DNA of 14,966 bases from assembly GCA_958405565.1 (NCBI GenBank), contig CATYEN010000056.1, positions 1 to 14,966 of the forward strand, given 5' to 3'. Below the pieces are notes generated by a model. The model made no database searches. It had not been told where the DNA came from and saw only the letters and a program-made list of their open reading frames with translations. Origin of the DNA: an uncultured Collinsella sp. (lineage in GTDB: Bacteria; Actinomycetota; Coriobacteriia; Coriobacteriales; Coriobacteriaceae). A program made the translations under genes and the position numbers. Of the stretch, positions 6,308-14,892 are shown piece after piece; the first letter of the stretch is position 1, and each line of letters starts with the position of its first letter.

Positions 6308-7029
6308 CAGCGCCTCCCGCCCTCAAAGCGCACCGCAAAGTAGGCGTCCTGGAATCCCTGCTTGCTGCTGCGCGAAAGCGGAATGCTCGCACCCGAGCGC
6401 ATGACGATCTCCGTCCGATCGAAATGATCGATGTTGCGCAGGTTGACCTGGTAGCTGCGATGGCATTTAAAGAAGACCGCGTTTTGCGCCAAGCGGTCCT
6501 CTACGCTGCGGAACGACTCGAGCGCCTCGATATCGCGTCCGTCGCGCAGATGGAAGACCACGTGCTTGTTGCGCGCCTCGGCATATTCGATGTCGGACAG
6601 GCGCAGGGCATGGTAGCCAAAGGACGTTTTGATGACGAGCTCGTCGGTCGCCGATGGGCGCATGCTCGAAAGCTCGTCGAGCAGCTGCGCCAGGCGTTCG
6701 TATGCCACGGGCTTGAGCAGGTAGTCGAAGGCGCGGACCTCGTAGGACTCCAGCGCAAACTCGGGCGACGAGGTGAGGAACACCAGGCGCACGGCGGTAT
6801 CGGCCTGGCGCAGCTCGCGCGCGGTGTCCATGCCGTTGACGAGCGGCATGATCATATCGAGCAGGATGATGTCGGCGCGCGATGCGACATGGCGGGCCAG
6901 CAGGTCCTCGCCACGCGTGACGAGCGCAAGGTCGACCGCCGTGCCCGTCTCGCTCGACCAACGGTCGATCATCCGGTGCAGTCTATCTAGAAAAGCGACG
7001 TCGTCGTCGCAGGCAATAATCTTGAGCAT
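6307..7029 (-). CDS. LytTR-family response regulator (AgrA/LytR-like)
   Basis: The protein has 240 residues. The receiver domain (1-120) has the acidic triad CDDD (8-10), the phospho-acceptor Asp58 in IILLDMIMP, Thr86 in FLTSS and Lys106 in YLLKPVAY. The C-terminal LytTR DNA-binding domain (about 130-235) contains IEYAEARNKHVVFH and FFKCHRSYQVNLRNI, typical of the family. The ATG at 7029 was chosen because AAGGGGGC lies five bases upstream; the 29 codons before it do not look like protein. It is the first gene of a two-gene operon with the kinase and is divergent from the giant surface protein, which is a plausible target by position only. Confidence 0.94.
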   Translation of the reverse strand: MLKIIACDDDVAFLDRLHRMIDRWSSETGTAVDLALVTRGEDLLARHVASRADIILLDMIMPLVNGMDTARELRQADTAVRLVFLTSSPEFALESYEVRAFDYLLKPVAYERLAQLLDELSSMRPSATDELVIKTSFGYHALRLSDIEYAEARNKHVVFHLRDGRDIEALESFRSVEDRLAQNAVFFKCHRSYQVNLRNIDHFDRTEIVMRSGASIPLSRSSKQGFQDAYFAVRFEGGRR

Positions 7030-7073
7030 TCTGAGCCCCCTTAGTAGTTCGATTTTGCCACATCGGGCGCGTA

Positions 7074-7130
7074 CCGCTCGCGGAGGCGCATCCCATTTGC
7101 GCCCCACGGCGTGCAACTCGCGCCGAGCGG
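7074..7130 (-). other. Nested inverted repeats in the response-regulator leader
   Basis: CCGCTCG (7074-7080) pairs with CGAGCGG (7124-7130). Inside this, GGCGCA (7085-7090) pairs with TGCGCC (7098-7103). The structure lies between the likely minus-strand promoter and the regulator's ribosome binding site. In this G+C-rich sequence it may be incidental. Confidence 0.3.
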
Positions 7131-7154
7131 CAGGGTGTTAGAAAGTACCGCCGC

Positions 7155-7181
7155 AAAATAATCCGTGGATAAACATGTCAA
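7155..7181 (-). promoter_or_regulatory. Possible promoter of the two-component operon
   Basis: The minus strand has a perfect -35 TTGACA (7176-7181) and TATTTT (7155-7160) as -10, separated by 15 bases, shorter than ideal. This gives a leader of roughly 120 bases before the regulator ATG. The opposite strand of the same stretch (AATAAT at 7157-7162, or GATAAA at 7168-7173) may hold the -10 of the surface-protein gene, so the two promoters could overlap. Confidence 0.4.
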
Positions 7182-7186
7182 CAGAT

Positions 7187-7222
7187 GCTGGCGGCTGGCC
7201 GGGGATTATGCCAGCCGCCAGC
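7187..7222 (+). promoter_or_regulatory. Strong hairpin in the surface-protein leader (first of two)
   Basis: GCTGGCGGCTGG (7187-7198) and CCAGCCGCCAGC (7211-7222) form a perfect 12-bp stem with a 12-base loop. The loop contains GGATTAT (7203-7209), which is complementary to ATAATCC at 7158-7164, so a pseudoknot is possible if the transcript starts early enough. There is no U-tract on the plus strand, so it is not a simple terminator. It lies 50 bases before the start codon. Confidence 0.65.
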
Positions 7223-7227
7223 GCCAA

Positions 7228-7244
7228 GCGATGCCAGGCATCGC
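7228..7244 (+). promoter_or_regulatory. Second hairpin in the surface-protein leader
   Basis: GCGATGCC-A-GGCATCGC is a perfect 8-bp inverted repeat around one base (about 7 bp with a tight loop as RNA). It starts six bases after the first hairpin and ends 12 bases before the AAGGGGAG ribosome binding site. Together the two hairpins make a compact structured leader. Confidence 0.55.
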
Positions 7245-7272
7245 GAAGAATAGGGATAAGGGGAGCTGCACG

Positions 7273-10200
7273 ATGAGGGAGAAGAAGATGGGGACGCGCG
7301 CCGTGCTGACGCGCCTGCTGGGCATCGTCGCCGTGGCATGCGCACTCGTGGCGTCGCCGGCGGTGGCTGGGGCAGCGACCACGGCGGATATCCCGAGCGA
7401 CGCGATTCCGGCCAAAACAAAAAGCACTAACCCTTACGTTGCCGATACGGTGACGCTCGAGGCGGGCAAGGATTACGTCGTTGGTGGAGAAATCGAGATC
7501 AACCATTACGTCGTAAAGGGCGGCACCGAGCAAAATCCGACGCGCATATATCTCACCGAGAATGCATGTCAAGGACGCTGGAATGGTTCTATTAAGGACA
7601 ACAGAGACAGCGGCTACGATGAGCTCTTTGTGCTCGAGGGCGGCTATATCGAGTTCATCGGAACCAACGGGAATGGCAGGACTCCCGTCTATTGCAACGG
7701 CAAGAGCTTTTTGTCCGACAATGCCGGCAGAAGAGACGGTTACGCCGATGGTGCCGATAAAAACAGGGTCCCCGGTAGTCTGAACCTTAAGGTTTCTGGC
7801 ATCGAACTCAAGACGGTAACCTCAGGGGAGTCTAAGAGGGCAATTGCGCTGTACGGCACGATGCTCGATGGTGAAACGGCAACTTTCGACAACGTCAAGG
7901 TCAGCAACTGGAAGTGCACAAGGAACTATGCGTCTTATGGTGGTGGCGGCAGCCAATACGGCAACGACAAAACTAAATATGAAGCCTCTCCGGCGCCGGT
8001 TACGATCCTCAGCTCGGCGAGTGGTGCAAAGATTTTGGATGTCACGTTCAGCAACTGTGAATTTACGGAAAATAGAGATGACTGCGCCGGTGCGCTAAGT
8101 GTCGTGGGCCGTGGGTGCAAGCCCAAAGTCGTATTCGACAACTGCACCTTCAAGAACAATCATCAAGAATCGATCTGGTGCAAAGAACTTGACGTGCAGG
8201 ATAAAAATGAGCATACCCATGCTGGCAACATTGTTGTCAATAATGCAGACGTTACGCTGAACGGTTGCACCATCACGTCGACGCAAGAAGCGGCGAACTA
8301 CACGCAAGACATGGTCATGACGAGTGCAATCGCGATTGCTAAGGACTCTTCATGCACGCTCAACAATACAAAGATATCCGATACCTATGCCGAGGGAACG
8401 TACTACCATGCCGATGCGAACACGCGTCGAAACACCGTGTGTGCTCGCGGTACGGTGACGCTTGCCGGCAACACGACCATTACCACTAACGGCGATAAGG
8501 GCGCCCGAGGCCTCGCATTCGATACCCCGGGGATTTATTACCTTAGCAAATTGAACATTGAAGAATCCTTCACGGGCAAGGTCCAGCTGTCGCTTAAGGA
8601 CGATCAACTGGGCGCTTATACGGGCGCGCAGTGGAAGCTTGGCACCTGCGGCATCGAAGAGAACGACCTGCGCGCTCGCGTTACTACGGACGACCCAAGC
8701 GTCGGCATCGGAAAGACGAGCGATGGCTATGTGTACGCCTCGCGCCTGCCGCATGAGCATGTGTGGTCGGTGGAAAAGGCTGGCAATGGCTCATATCAAC
8801 TGAAGGTCACCTGCTCCGGCAAGATGCGCCCGAGCGATTGCAACTACAAAAATGGTTATGCCGTCGAGCTTGGCATCGATGGAGCGACGGTGAGCGAAGG
8901 AAAGCTCGGCATTCCGTACAGCGGCGGTGAGGTCACTCCAACACTGACGATGTCGAATAAGAGCGGCTATGCTCGAGACGATATCGTCTCGACAGGAAGC
9001 GTTCATATCTTCGAATCCAGGTATTACAAGCTTACGAAGTGGGGCGACGGCGAGGGCGAGGCACTGGAATGTGTTCCTAAAGATGCAGGTATTTACCGTA
9101 TCGAGTCCAAAGTTAAGGTCGATGGCCAGGATGACGCCCTAACGCTTACTCGCGAGTTCCAGATTAAGCCGCTTGATTTGCGCGATGTCAGCGGGATCAC
9201 GTTTGAATTCAATAATGGCGGAGAAGACACCAAGATCAATGGTGAGACAGTTCGTGCGTACCCGTGGACGGGTAAGAAGATTACGCCGAGTTTCTCTGTT
9301 AAGGTCTACAACTACGACACTCAAAGCTGGTCGTATTTCGTCAAGGATGGTGACTACGAGATTGATAGTGACCCGACGTATAGCACGGTGAGTGCGGTCG
9401 ATCCTCCCAGCTCCAATTCCTATTACCCGTACTACTTGGTCTATATCAAGGGCATGGGCAACTACACAGGCTCGACATTCGCACGCTGGACCATCACGGG
9501 CACGCAGTTCGAAAATGTGACGGCCGAGGGATTCGAGGGCGTCTATGACGGGCAGCCGCATGGCGTCAACATCTCGGTGGAAAATGCTCCTGCCGACATG
9601 ACGATCGAGTACAACGTTGATGGGAGCGACAAATGGACAACGAAGGCTCCGAGTTATACGGATGTTCAGCGTGATGACGGGGACGAGGTCTGCTCCGTAA
9701 CGGTCAATTACCGCATCACCGCGAATGACTATGTGACAAAGAGCGGGTCGGTTAAGATCGAGATCACGCCGGCCAGCCAGCCTGTCCCGTGGAGTTATAT
9801 CGCTAGCGCCGGCACGGGTGTCAAGGTCAAGGACGAAAGCGCGCATTTCCTCAATGACGGGTCGCTTTCCAACCTGAATGAGACCTATGAGTGGAAAAAA
9901 TTCGGGGCCAAAAGGTGGAAATCCGTCCCTGCCGGTGAAACTTCAATCGATCATTTGTCCGCCGAGAAGTACGAAGTGCGCTTTAAGGAGGACAACAACC
10001 ATTACGCTTCGTCGGCCAACGTCTTCACAATTGCTGAGGGTCCTTGCGCGTCGAAAGACGGTACTTGGTTAAATACCAAGGGCGCAGATGGCACTCACTG
10101 GCAGGTGTGCCGTTGCAAAGAGAAAATAAACAAAGGCAAGCATGAGTTCTGCTGGGAGGAAGTCACGGCTCCTACCAGCGAGAAGCCTGGTCTAAAGCGG

Positions 10201-13200
10201 TATCAATGCTCCACGTGCGGCTATGTCCTGTGCGAGGAGGAGATTCCTCCGGCGTGCATCGGCGGTTATGTCGGCGTGTATGACGGCAAGGAGCATGCCG
10301 TGAGCATGGACCTTAAGGCTGGCGCGACGGCTCAGTTCAGCATCGACGGTGGCACCACGTGGAAACCGGATGCCCCCACAATCAAAAACGTCGGCAAGAC
10401 CACGGTCGGCTATAAGGTGACTACCCCTGGTGCTTCCGACATCGAGGGGCAGGTGACGCTCGAGGTGACGCCGTGCCCGATTACGGTGGCGCCCACTACT
10501 GCTTCTAAAACGTATGGTGATCCGGATCCCGACTTTACCTATGAAGTGACGGCTGGCTCCCTTATGGAGGGCGATACGCTCTCCGGTATCACGTACAAGC
10601 GTGATGAGGGCGAGAAAGTTCTGACCGGTTATAAGACGTATAAGGTGACGGCTTCTCAGGAAGAGGGCGCCAACGCTAACTACGACATTACGTTTGAGGC
10701 GGGCGAGTTCACCATTACGCGCCGTACTATCGATGTGACGTGGAATGTTGGTCAATACGTTTACAACGGCCAAGAACAGGGCCCCACGGCAGAGATAACT
10801 AATTTGGTTAACGGCGACGACGTGTCTCTGAAGGTAGTTGACGCCGCAAAGGTAAATGCTGGCACGCATACGGCGTATGTGAGCAATCTTATTGGTGAGG
10901 ACGCAGTTCTTGCTAATTATCGGAAGCCCTCTTCGCGCATTGAATGCACGTACGCTATTGCCCAGGCCAAACGGGACAGCGCCCCCAATGCAAAGGTGAC
11001 GGCGGAGACCGTGAGTGGCAAACATGACGGCAAGATTGAGGGCGTCGATACGTCGATGATGCTGGGCAAGCCTGGCAAACAGATGATGTTCATCAAGACA
11101 AGCGATCTGGTCGATGGTGACAAGCTTGAGAATCTGGCGCCCGGTTCCTATCGCCTGTGCTACGGGAAGACGACGAATTACGAAGCCTCCGAGACCGTTA
11201 CCGTTACGATCGCCGCTGGGTCAAAGCTCAAGGTGACGCTGCCGGCTGAGCAGACGGGCTACACGCTCACGGCTGACGCGACCGAACTCGACTGGCATGG
11301 CTCCGCTACGCTTAAGCTTACGGTTGCGGATGGTTATTACGCGACCAAGGATCTTGCTGTTAAGGCAAACGGCGAGACCATCAAGCCTAGCGAGCAGGGC
11401 GTTTACCAACTCTCTAAGGTTGAGAAAGACACCGAGATTGCTGTTGAGGGCATCGTCAAGCACGAGCCCGATGGCACCGGCTGGAAGAGCGACGGCTCTT
11501 CTCACTGGCATGTTTGCACGTGCGGTGAGCGGATTGACGTTGCCGAGCATGCCTTCGAGTGGATAATCGACGAGAAGCCTACGGTCGAGAAGCCTGGATC
11601 CAAGCATTTGCACTGCACTGTCTGTGACTACAACTCCTCCGAGAAGGTTGTAATCCCGGCAGCCTCTGTTGCTGGCTACTCCGGCGAGTATGACGGCAAG
11701 GTCCACACTGCCGATGTCTCGGCCCTGCCCGAGGGCACGGCGGTCCAGTACAGCATCGACGGTGGCGTCAATTGGTCTGCCACGGTCCCCGAGATCAAGA
11801 ACGTCGGCACCCTGCCGTTCAAGTACAGCGCGACCGTCGACGGAGCTGCTATCGAGGGCGAGGCCGAGCTTGTGGTGACGCCTCGCAAGGTCACCGTGAC
11901 GGCATCCGATGCTTCCAAGACGTACGGCGACGTTGATCCCGGACTGGGCTGGAAGGTCACCAAGGGCGAGCTCGTCGAGGGCGAGTCCCTCCAGGACATC
12001 ACCGTCTCCCGCGAGGGCGGCGAGACCGTGAGCAAGGGCGGCTACGCCGTGACGGCTTCGCAGACCGAGGGCGCCAACCCCAACTACGAGATTACGTTCA
12101 AGCCCGGCACGTTCACTATCGATAAGCGCGAGCTCACCGTGAAATGGGACGCCACCACTGAGTTCACCTACGACGGCGAGGAGCACTGCCCCCAGGCGGA
12201 CCTCGGCAACGTCGTCGGTGACGATAAGCTCGGTGCGTACGTCGACGGCGGCGCGGTCAAGGCCGGCAAACATACGGCGACCATCACCGAGCTGACGGGC
12301 GTCGACAAGGGCAACTACAAGCTGCCGGCAACGGGCCTGACGTGCGAGTTCTCTATCAAGAAGGCGCCCAAGGGCGCACCGGTGGTTCAGGGTGTGGCCG
12401 AGACCGTCAGCGCCAAGGCTGACGGCAAGATCACGGCTGTCGACGCCACCATGGAGTGGCGCGCCAAGGACTCGGGCGAGTATCAGGCTGTGCCCGAAGG
12501 CGTGGCCGAGCTCAGCGGCCTTGCCGCGGGCACGTACGAAGTGCGCTACCGCGCCGATGACAACCACGAAGCTTCTACCGCGACTAAGGTCACGGTTGCC
12601 GCAGGCCGTAAGCTCGCCGTGACGCTGCCCGCCGAACAGGTCGGCTACAAGCTCACGGCTGACGCGACCGAGCTCGACTGGCATGGCTCCGCTACTCTTG
12701 CTATCAGCATCGAGGACGGCTACTTCGCCGACCCCTCTGCCTACGTTGTTAAGGTCAACGAAGACGCCGTGGCGCTCAACGACCACGGCGAGTTTACCGT
12801 CCAGGACGTCGAGGGTGACGTGAAGGTGACGGTCGAGGGCGTGCGCAAGCACGAGGCCGTGAAGGACACGTGGCTCTCCGATGGCAACACGCACTGGCAC
12901 GAGTGCACCTGCGGCGGCAAGGTCGACGAGGCCGCGCACACCTTTACGTGGGTTGTTGACACGCCTCCCACGGCGACCGAGAAGGGCTTTGGTCACAAGC
13001 AGTGTGTCGTCTGCGGATACGAGCTCCCCGGTGAGGAGATCCCGGCTGCTGCCATTTCTGGTTACTCCGACGAGTACGACGGCGCGTATCACACGGTCAA
13101 TGCTTCGGCGCTGCCCGAGGGCGCGACGGCCGAGTACAGCACCGACGACGGCAAGACCTGGTCTACCGCTGCCCCCGAGATCAAGGACGCCGGCACGCTG

Positions 13201-14892
13201 GACGTTGCCTATAAGGTGATGATCGGCGGTGCGACGGTCGAGGGCCAGGTGACGCTCGAGGTCAAGCCGCGTGCGATCACGGTCGCTGCTCAGAACGCCT
13301 CCAAGACCTACGGCGAGAAAGACCCCGTCTTTGAGTGGTCGGTCACCGGTGGCGAGCTCGTCAAAGACGAGACACTTGAGCTCGAGATCGAGCGCGAGGA
13401 TAGCGACGACGTACGCGAGGGCGGCTATGCTCTGCAGCTGACGCAGCCCGAGGGTGCCAACCCCAACTACATCATTACGTTCGTCGACGGCACGTTCACC
13501 ATTAACCAGCGCCTGCTCACCGTGACGTGGGGCACCACCGAGTTCGTCTACGACGGCAAGGAGCACTGCCCTGTGGCCACGCTCGGCAATGTTATCGGCA
13601 AGGATGACCTTGGTGCATTCGTTGACGGTTCCCAGACCGAGGTCGGCACCTATACGGCGACCCTCGCCGAGCTGACGGGCAAGGCTGCGGGCAACTACGT
13701 GCTGCCCGCCGAGGGCCTGACCTGCGAGTTCTCCATCAAGAACGCCGCACAGGACGCGCCGAAGGTCCAGGCTGTGGCCGAGACCGTGAGCGGCAAGAAG
13801 GACGGTAAGATCACGGGTATCGATGCCACCATGGAGTGGCGTGCCCAGGGTGCTGCTGAGTATCAGGCCGTGGGCAAGGACGTGACCGAGCTCAAGGACC
13901 TCGCCGCCGGTGTGTACGAGTTGCGCTATCAGGTCAAGACCAACTACGATGCCTCTGCTGCCACCGAGGTCACCGTGAAGGCGGGCCGCAAGCTCGTCGT
14001 GACGCTGCCGGGCAACCAGGTAGGCTACACGCTCACCTCGACTGCGACCGAGCTCGACTGGCACGGATCCGCAAAGCTCGCCATCAGCATCGATAGCGCG
14101 TACTTTACGGGCAAGGACTACGCCGTCAACGTCAACGGCAAGGCCGTTAAGCTCTCCGACGACGGCACCTATGAGCTCAAGGATGTCGAGGGCGATGTGA
14201 ACGTGACGGTCGATGGCGTCCTCAAGCACGAGCCCGACGGCTCCGGCTGGGCGCACGACGCCAAGGCTCACTGGCACATCTGCCGCTGCGGCGAGATCCT
14301 GGACAAGGCTGAGCACACCTTTGAGTGGGTTGTCGATAGGCCGGCGACCACCGAGGCCAAGGGCGAGAGGCACCAGGAGTGCACTGTCTGCGGCGAGAAG
14401 GGCAAGACCGAGGACATCGCGATCCTGGCCCCCACGATTATTGAGGGCGCAGGCCAGGCGATTACGGTCGACACCGCCAAGGACCTGAGCTTCCGTTCGA
14501 ACGCGCCGATCAAGTACTTCAAGACGGTACTGGTCGACGACATGGAAGTCGGTGCTGATAACTTCGTTCTTACCTCGGGCTCTACAATCGTGACGCTCAA
14601 GACGAGCTTCGTGAAGACGCTTGGTGTGGGTGAGCACAAGCTGAGCGTGGTTTCGACCACGGGCACGGCCGAGACGACCTTTACCATTGCCGAGGCCGCC
14701 AAGCCGACGCCGACGCCCGGCCCGAGCCAGACCGCGACCACCACGACGACCACGTCTTCTAAGTCCAAGAAGAAGACTGGCAAGGGCACCTTGCCTTCGG
14801 TCGGCGATGGAACGTACGCCATGGCTGGTGGCGTACTTGTAGCCGGCGCGGCAGTTCTGCTGCTGACATACGCCATGAGGCGCCGCGCCTAG
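7273..14892 (+). CDS. Giant cell-surface adhesin-like protein: signal peptide, beta-helix, MBG/Ig repeats, sortase-like tail
   Basis: The protein has 2539 residues. The ATG at 7273 follows AAGGGGAG at eight bases and opens a classical signal peptide: REKK, then LLGIVAVACALVASPA, with a likely cut near VAGA-AT (residue 34). Residues ~50-490 look like a right-handed beta-helix with short N-C-[TE]-F rungs (FSNCEFTEN, FDNCTFKNN, LNGCTI). Residues ~490-925 hold Ig/YDG-like segments, including a partial early unit (GVYDGQPHGVN, YEVRFKEDNNHYAS). Residues 925-2318 are three long repeats and ~2319-2382 a partial fourth. Each repeat has a Cys/His module, a YDG-type Ig module, an MBG-like module (ASKTYGD at 1077, 1547, 2009) and an ELDWHGSA module (1338, 1800, 2260). 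The end is a Thr/Ser/Lys/Pro linker, LPSVGD at 2507, a hydrophobic helix and RRRA. It is probably wall- or membrane-anchored and may bind host glycans or other cells (inference). Confidence 0.93.
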   Translation: MREKKMGTRAVLTRLLGIVAVACALVASPAVAGAATTADIPSDAIPAKTKSTNPYVADTVTLEAGKDYVVGGEIEINHYVVKGGTEQNPTRIYLTENACQGRWNGSIKDNRDSGYDELFVLEGGYIEFIGTNGNGRTPVYCNGKSFLSDNAGRRDGYADGADKNRVPGSLNLKVSGIELKTVTSGESKRAIALYGTMLDGETATFDNVKVSNWKCTRNYASYGGGGSQYGNDKTKYEASPAPVTILSSASGAKILDVTFSNCEFTENRDDCAGALSVVGRGCKPKVVFDNCTFKNNHQESIWCKELDVQDKNEHTHAGNIVVNNADVTLNGCTITSTQEAANYTQDMVMTSAIAIAKDSSCTLNNTKISDTYAEGTYYHADANTRRNTVCARGTVTLAGNTTITTNGDKGARGLAFDTPGIYYLSKLNIEESFTGKVQLSLKDDQLGAYTGAQWKLGTCGIEENDLRARVTTDDPSVGIGKTSDGYVYASRLPHEHVWSVEKAGNGSYQLKVTCSGKMRPSDCNYKNGYAVELGIDGATVSEGKLGIPYSGGEVTPTLTMSNKSGYARDDIVSTGSVHIFESRYYKLTKWGDGEGEALECVPKDAGIYRIESKVKVDGQDDALTLTREFQIKPLDLRDVSGITFEFNNGGEDTKINGETVRAYPWTGKKITPSFSVKVYNYDTQSWSYFVKDGDYEIDSDPTYSTVSAVDPPSSNSYYPYYLVYIKGMGNYTGSTFARWTITGTQFENVTAEGFEGVYDGQPHGVNISVENAPADMTIEYNVDGSDKWTTKAPSYTDVQRDDGDEVCSVTVNYRITANDYVTKSGSVKIEITPASQPVPWSYIASAGTGVKVKDESAHFLNDGSLSNLNETYEWKKFGAKRWKSVPAGETSIDHLSAEKYEVRFKEDNNHYASSANVFTIAEGPCASKDGTWLNTKGADGTHWQVCRCKEKINKGKHEFCWEEVTAPTSEKPGLKRYQCSTCGYVLCEEEIPPACIGGYVGVYDGKEHAVSMDLKAGATAQFSIDGGTTWKPDAPTIKNVGKTTVGYKVTTPGASDIEGQVTLEVTPCPITVAPTTASKTYGDPDPDFTYEVTAGSLMEGDTLSGITYKRDEGEKVLTGYKTYKVTASQEEGANANYDITFEAGEFTITRRTIDVTWNVGQYVYNGQEQGPTAEITNLVNGDDVSLKVVDAAKVNAGTHTAYVSNLIGEDAVLANYRKPSSRIECTYAIAQAKRDSAPNAKVTAETVSGKHDGKIEGVDTSMMLGKPGKQMMFIKTSDLVDGDKLENLAPGSYRLCYGKTTNYEASETVTVTIAAGSKLKVTLPAEQTGYTLTADATELDWHGSATLKLTVADGYYATKDLAVKANGETIKPSEQGVYQLSKVEKDTEIAVEGIVKHEPDGTGWKSDGSSHWHVCTCGERIDVAEHAFEWIIDEKPTVEKPGSKHLHCTVCDYNSSEKVVIPAASVAGYSGEYDGKVHTADVSALPEGTAVQYSIDGGVNWSATVPEIKNVGTLPFKYSATVDGAAIEGEAELVVTPRKVTVTASDASKTYGDVDPGLGWKVTKGELVEGESLQDITVSREGGETVSKGGYAVTASQTEGANPNYEITFKPGTFTIDKRELTVKWDATTEFTYDGEEHCPQADLGNVVGDDKLGAYVDGGAVKAGKHTATITELTGVDKGNYKLPATGLTCEFSIKKAPKGAPVVQGVAETVSAKADGKITAVDATMEWRAKDSGEYQAVPEGVAELSGLAAGTYEVRYRADDNHEASTATKVTVAAGRKLAVTLPAEQVGYKLTADATELDWHGSATLAISIEDGYFADPSAYVVKVNEDAVALNDHGEFTVQDVEGDVKVTVEGVRKHEAVKDTWLSDGNTHWHECTCGGKVDEAAHTFTWVVDTPPTATEKGFGHKQCVVCGYELPGEEIPAAAISGYSDEYDGAYHTVNASALPEGATAEYSTDDGKTWSTAAPEIKDAGTLDVAYKVMIGGATVEGQVTLEVKPRAITVAAQNASKTYGEKDPVFEWSVTGGELVKDETLELEIEREDSDDVREGGYALQLTQPEGANPNYIITFVDGTFTINQRLLTVTWGTTEFVYDGKEHCPVATLGNVIGKDDLGAFVDGSQTEVGTYTATLAELTGKAAGNYVLPAEGLTCEFSIKNAAQDAPKVQAVAETVSGKKDGKITGIDATMEWRAQGAAEYQAVGKDVTELKDLAAGVYELRYQVKTNYDASAATEVTVKAGRKLVVTLPGNQVGYTLTSTATELDWHGSAKLAISIDSAYFTGKDYAVNVNGKAVKLSDDGTYELKDVEGDVNVTVDGVLKHEPDGSGWAHDAKAHWHICRCGEILDKAEHTFEWVVDRPATTEAKGERHQECTVCGEKGKTEDIAILAPTIIEGAGQAITVDTAKDLSFRSNAPIKYFKTVLVDDMEVGADNFVLTSGSTIVTLKTSFVKTLGVGEHKLSVVSTTGTAETTFTIAEAAKPTPTPGPSQTATTTTTTSSKSKKKTGKGTLPSVGDGTYAMAGGVLVAGAAVLLLTYAMRRRA
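10045..11460 (+). repeat. Long surface-protein repeat, unit 1
   Basis: The unit is about 472 codons, measured between the conserved Trp codons at 10066 and 11482. It opens with HWQVCRCKEKINKGKHEF and RYQCSTCGY, then YDGKEHAV, an MBG-like module starting at ASKTYGD, YVYNGQEQ, AETVSGKHDGKIEG, and ELDWHGSATL. It is the most diverged of the three full units and uses fewer G/C-ending codons than units 2 and 3. Confidence 0.85.
11461..12849 (+). repeat. Long surface-protein repeat, unit 2
   Basis: The unit is 463 codons between the Trp anchors at 11482 and 12871. It has the same module order as unit 1: HWHVCTCGERIDVAEHAF, HCTVCDY, GYSGEYDGK, ASKTYGD, FTYDGEEHCPQA, AETVSAKADGKITAVDATME, ELDWHGSATL. 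The ELDWHGSA stretch is nearly identical in DNA to units 1 and 3, pointing to tandem duplication with later divergence or gene conversion. Confidence 0.88.
12850..14226 (+). repeat. Long surface-protein repeat, unit 3
   Basis: The unit is 459 codons between the Trp anchors at 12871 and 14248. The modules are HWHECTCGGKVDEAAHTF, QCVVCGY, GYSDEYDGA, ASKTYGE, FVYDGKEHCPVA, AETVSGKKDGKITGIDATME and ELDWHGSAKL. It is closest to unit 2 by eye, in both protein and DNA. Confidence 0.88.
14227..14415 (+). repeat. Partial fourth unit: Cys/His module only
   Basis: HEPDGSGW, HWHICRCGEILDKAEHTF and QECTVCGEKG repeat the opening module of units 1-3. The chain then leaves the repeat pattern for a short Ig-like domain and the stalk, so the repeat array ends on its Cys/His module. 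Confidence 0.82.
14791..14892 (+). other. LPXTG-like cell-wall sorting signal, atypical (LPSVGD)
   Basis: The protein ends with LPSVGD, then GTYAMAGGVLVAGAAVLLLT, then YAMRRRA. The order motif, hydrophobic helix, basic tail is the sortase sorting-signal layout. The Thr at which sortase normally cuts is Val. The preceding linker (TATTTTTTSSKSKKKTGKG) is a typical wall-spanning low-complexity stalk. If sortase does not act on it, the helix would act as a plain membrane anchor. Confidence 0.75.

Noticed and set aside
7165..7272. A 36-codon N-terminal extension of the giant surface protein from a GTG
   Set aside because: The extension would be translated from the hairpin region, it lacks a ribosome binding site, and it would bury the signal peptide. 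The ATG at 7273 has AAGGGGAG and starts a classical signal sequence.
11221..14637. An 1138-codon open frame on the minus strand opposite the adhesin repeats
   Set aside because: It is a shadow of the real gene. G/C-ending, GNN-rich codons leave few antisense stops, the frame repeats with the same period as the sense repeats, and it has no credible start or domain.
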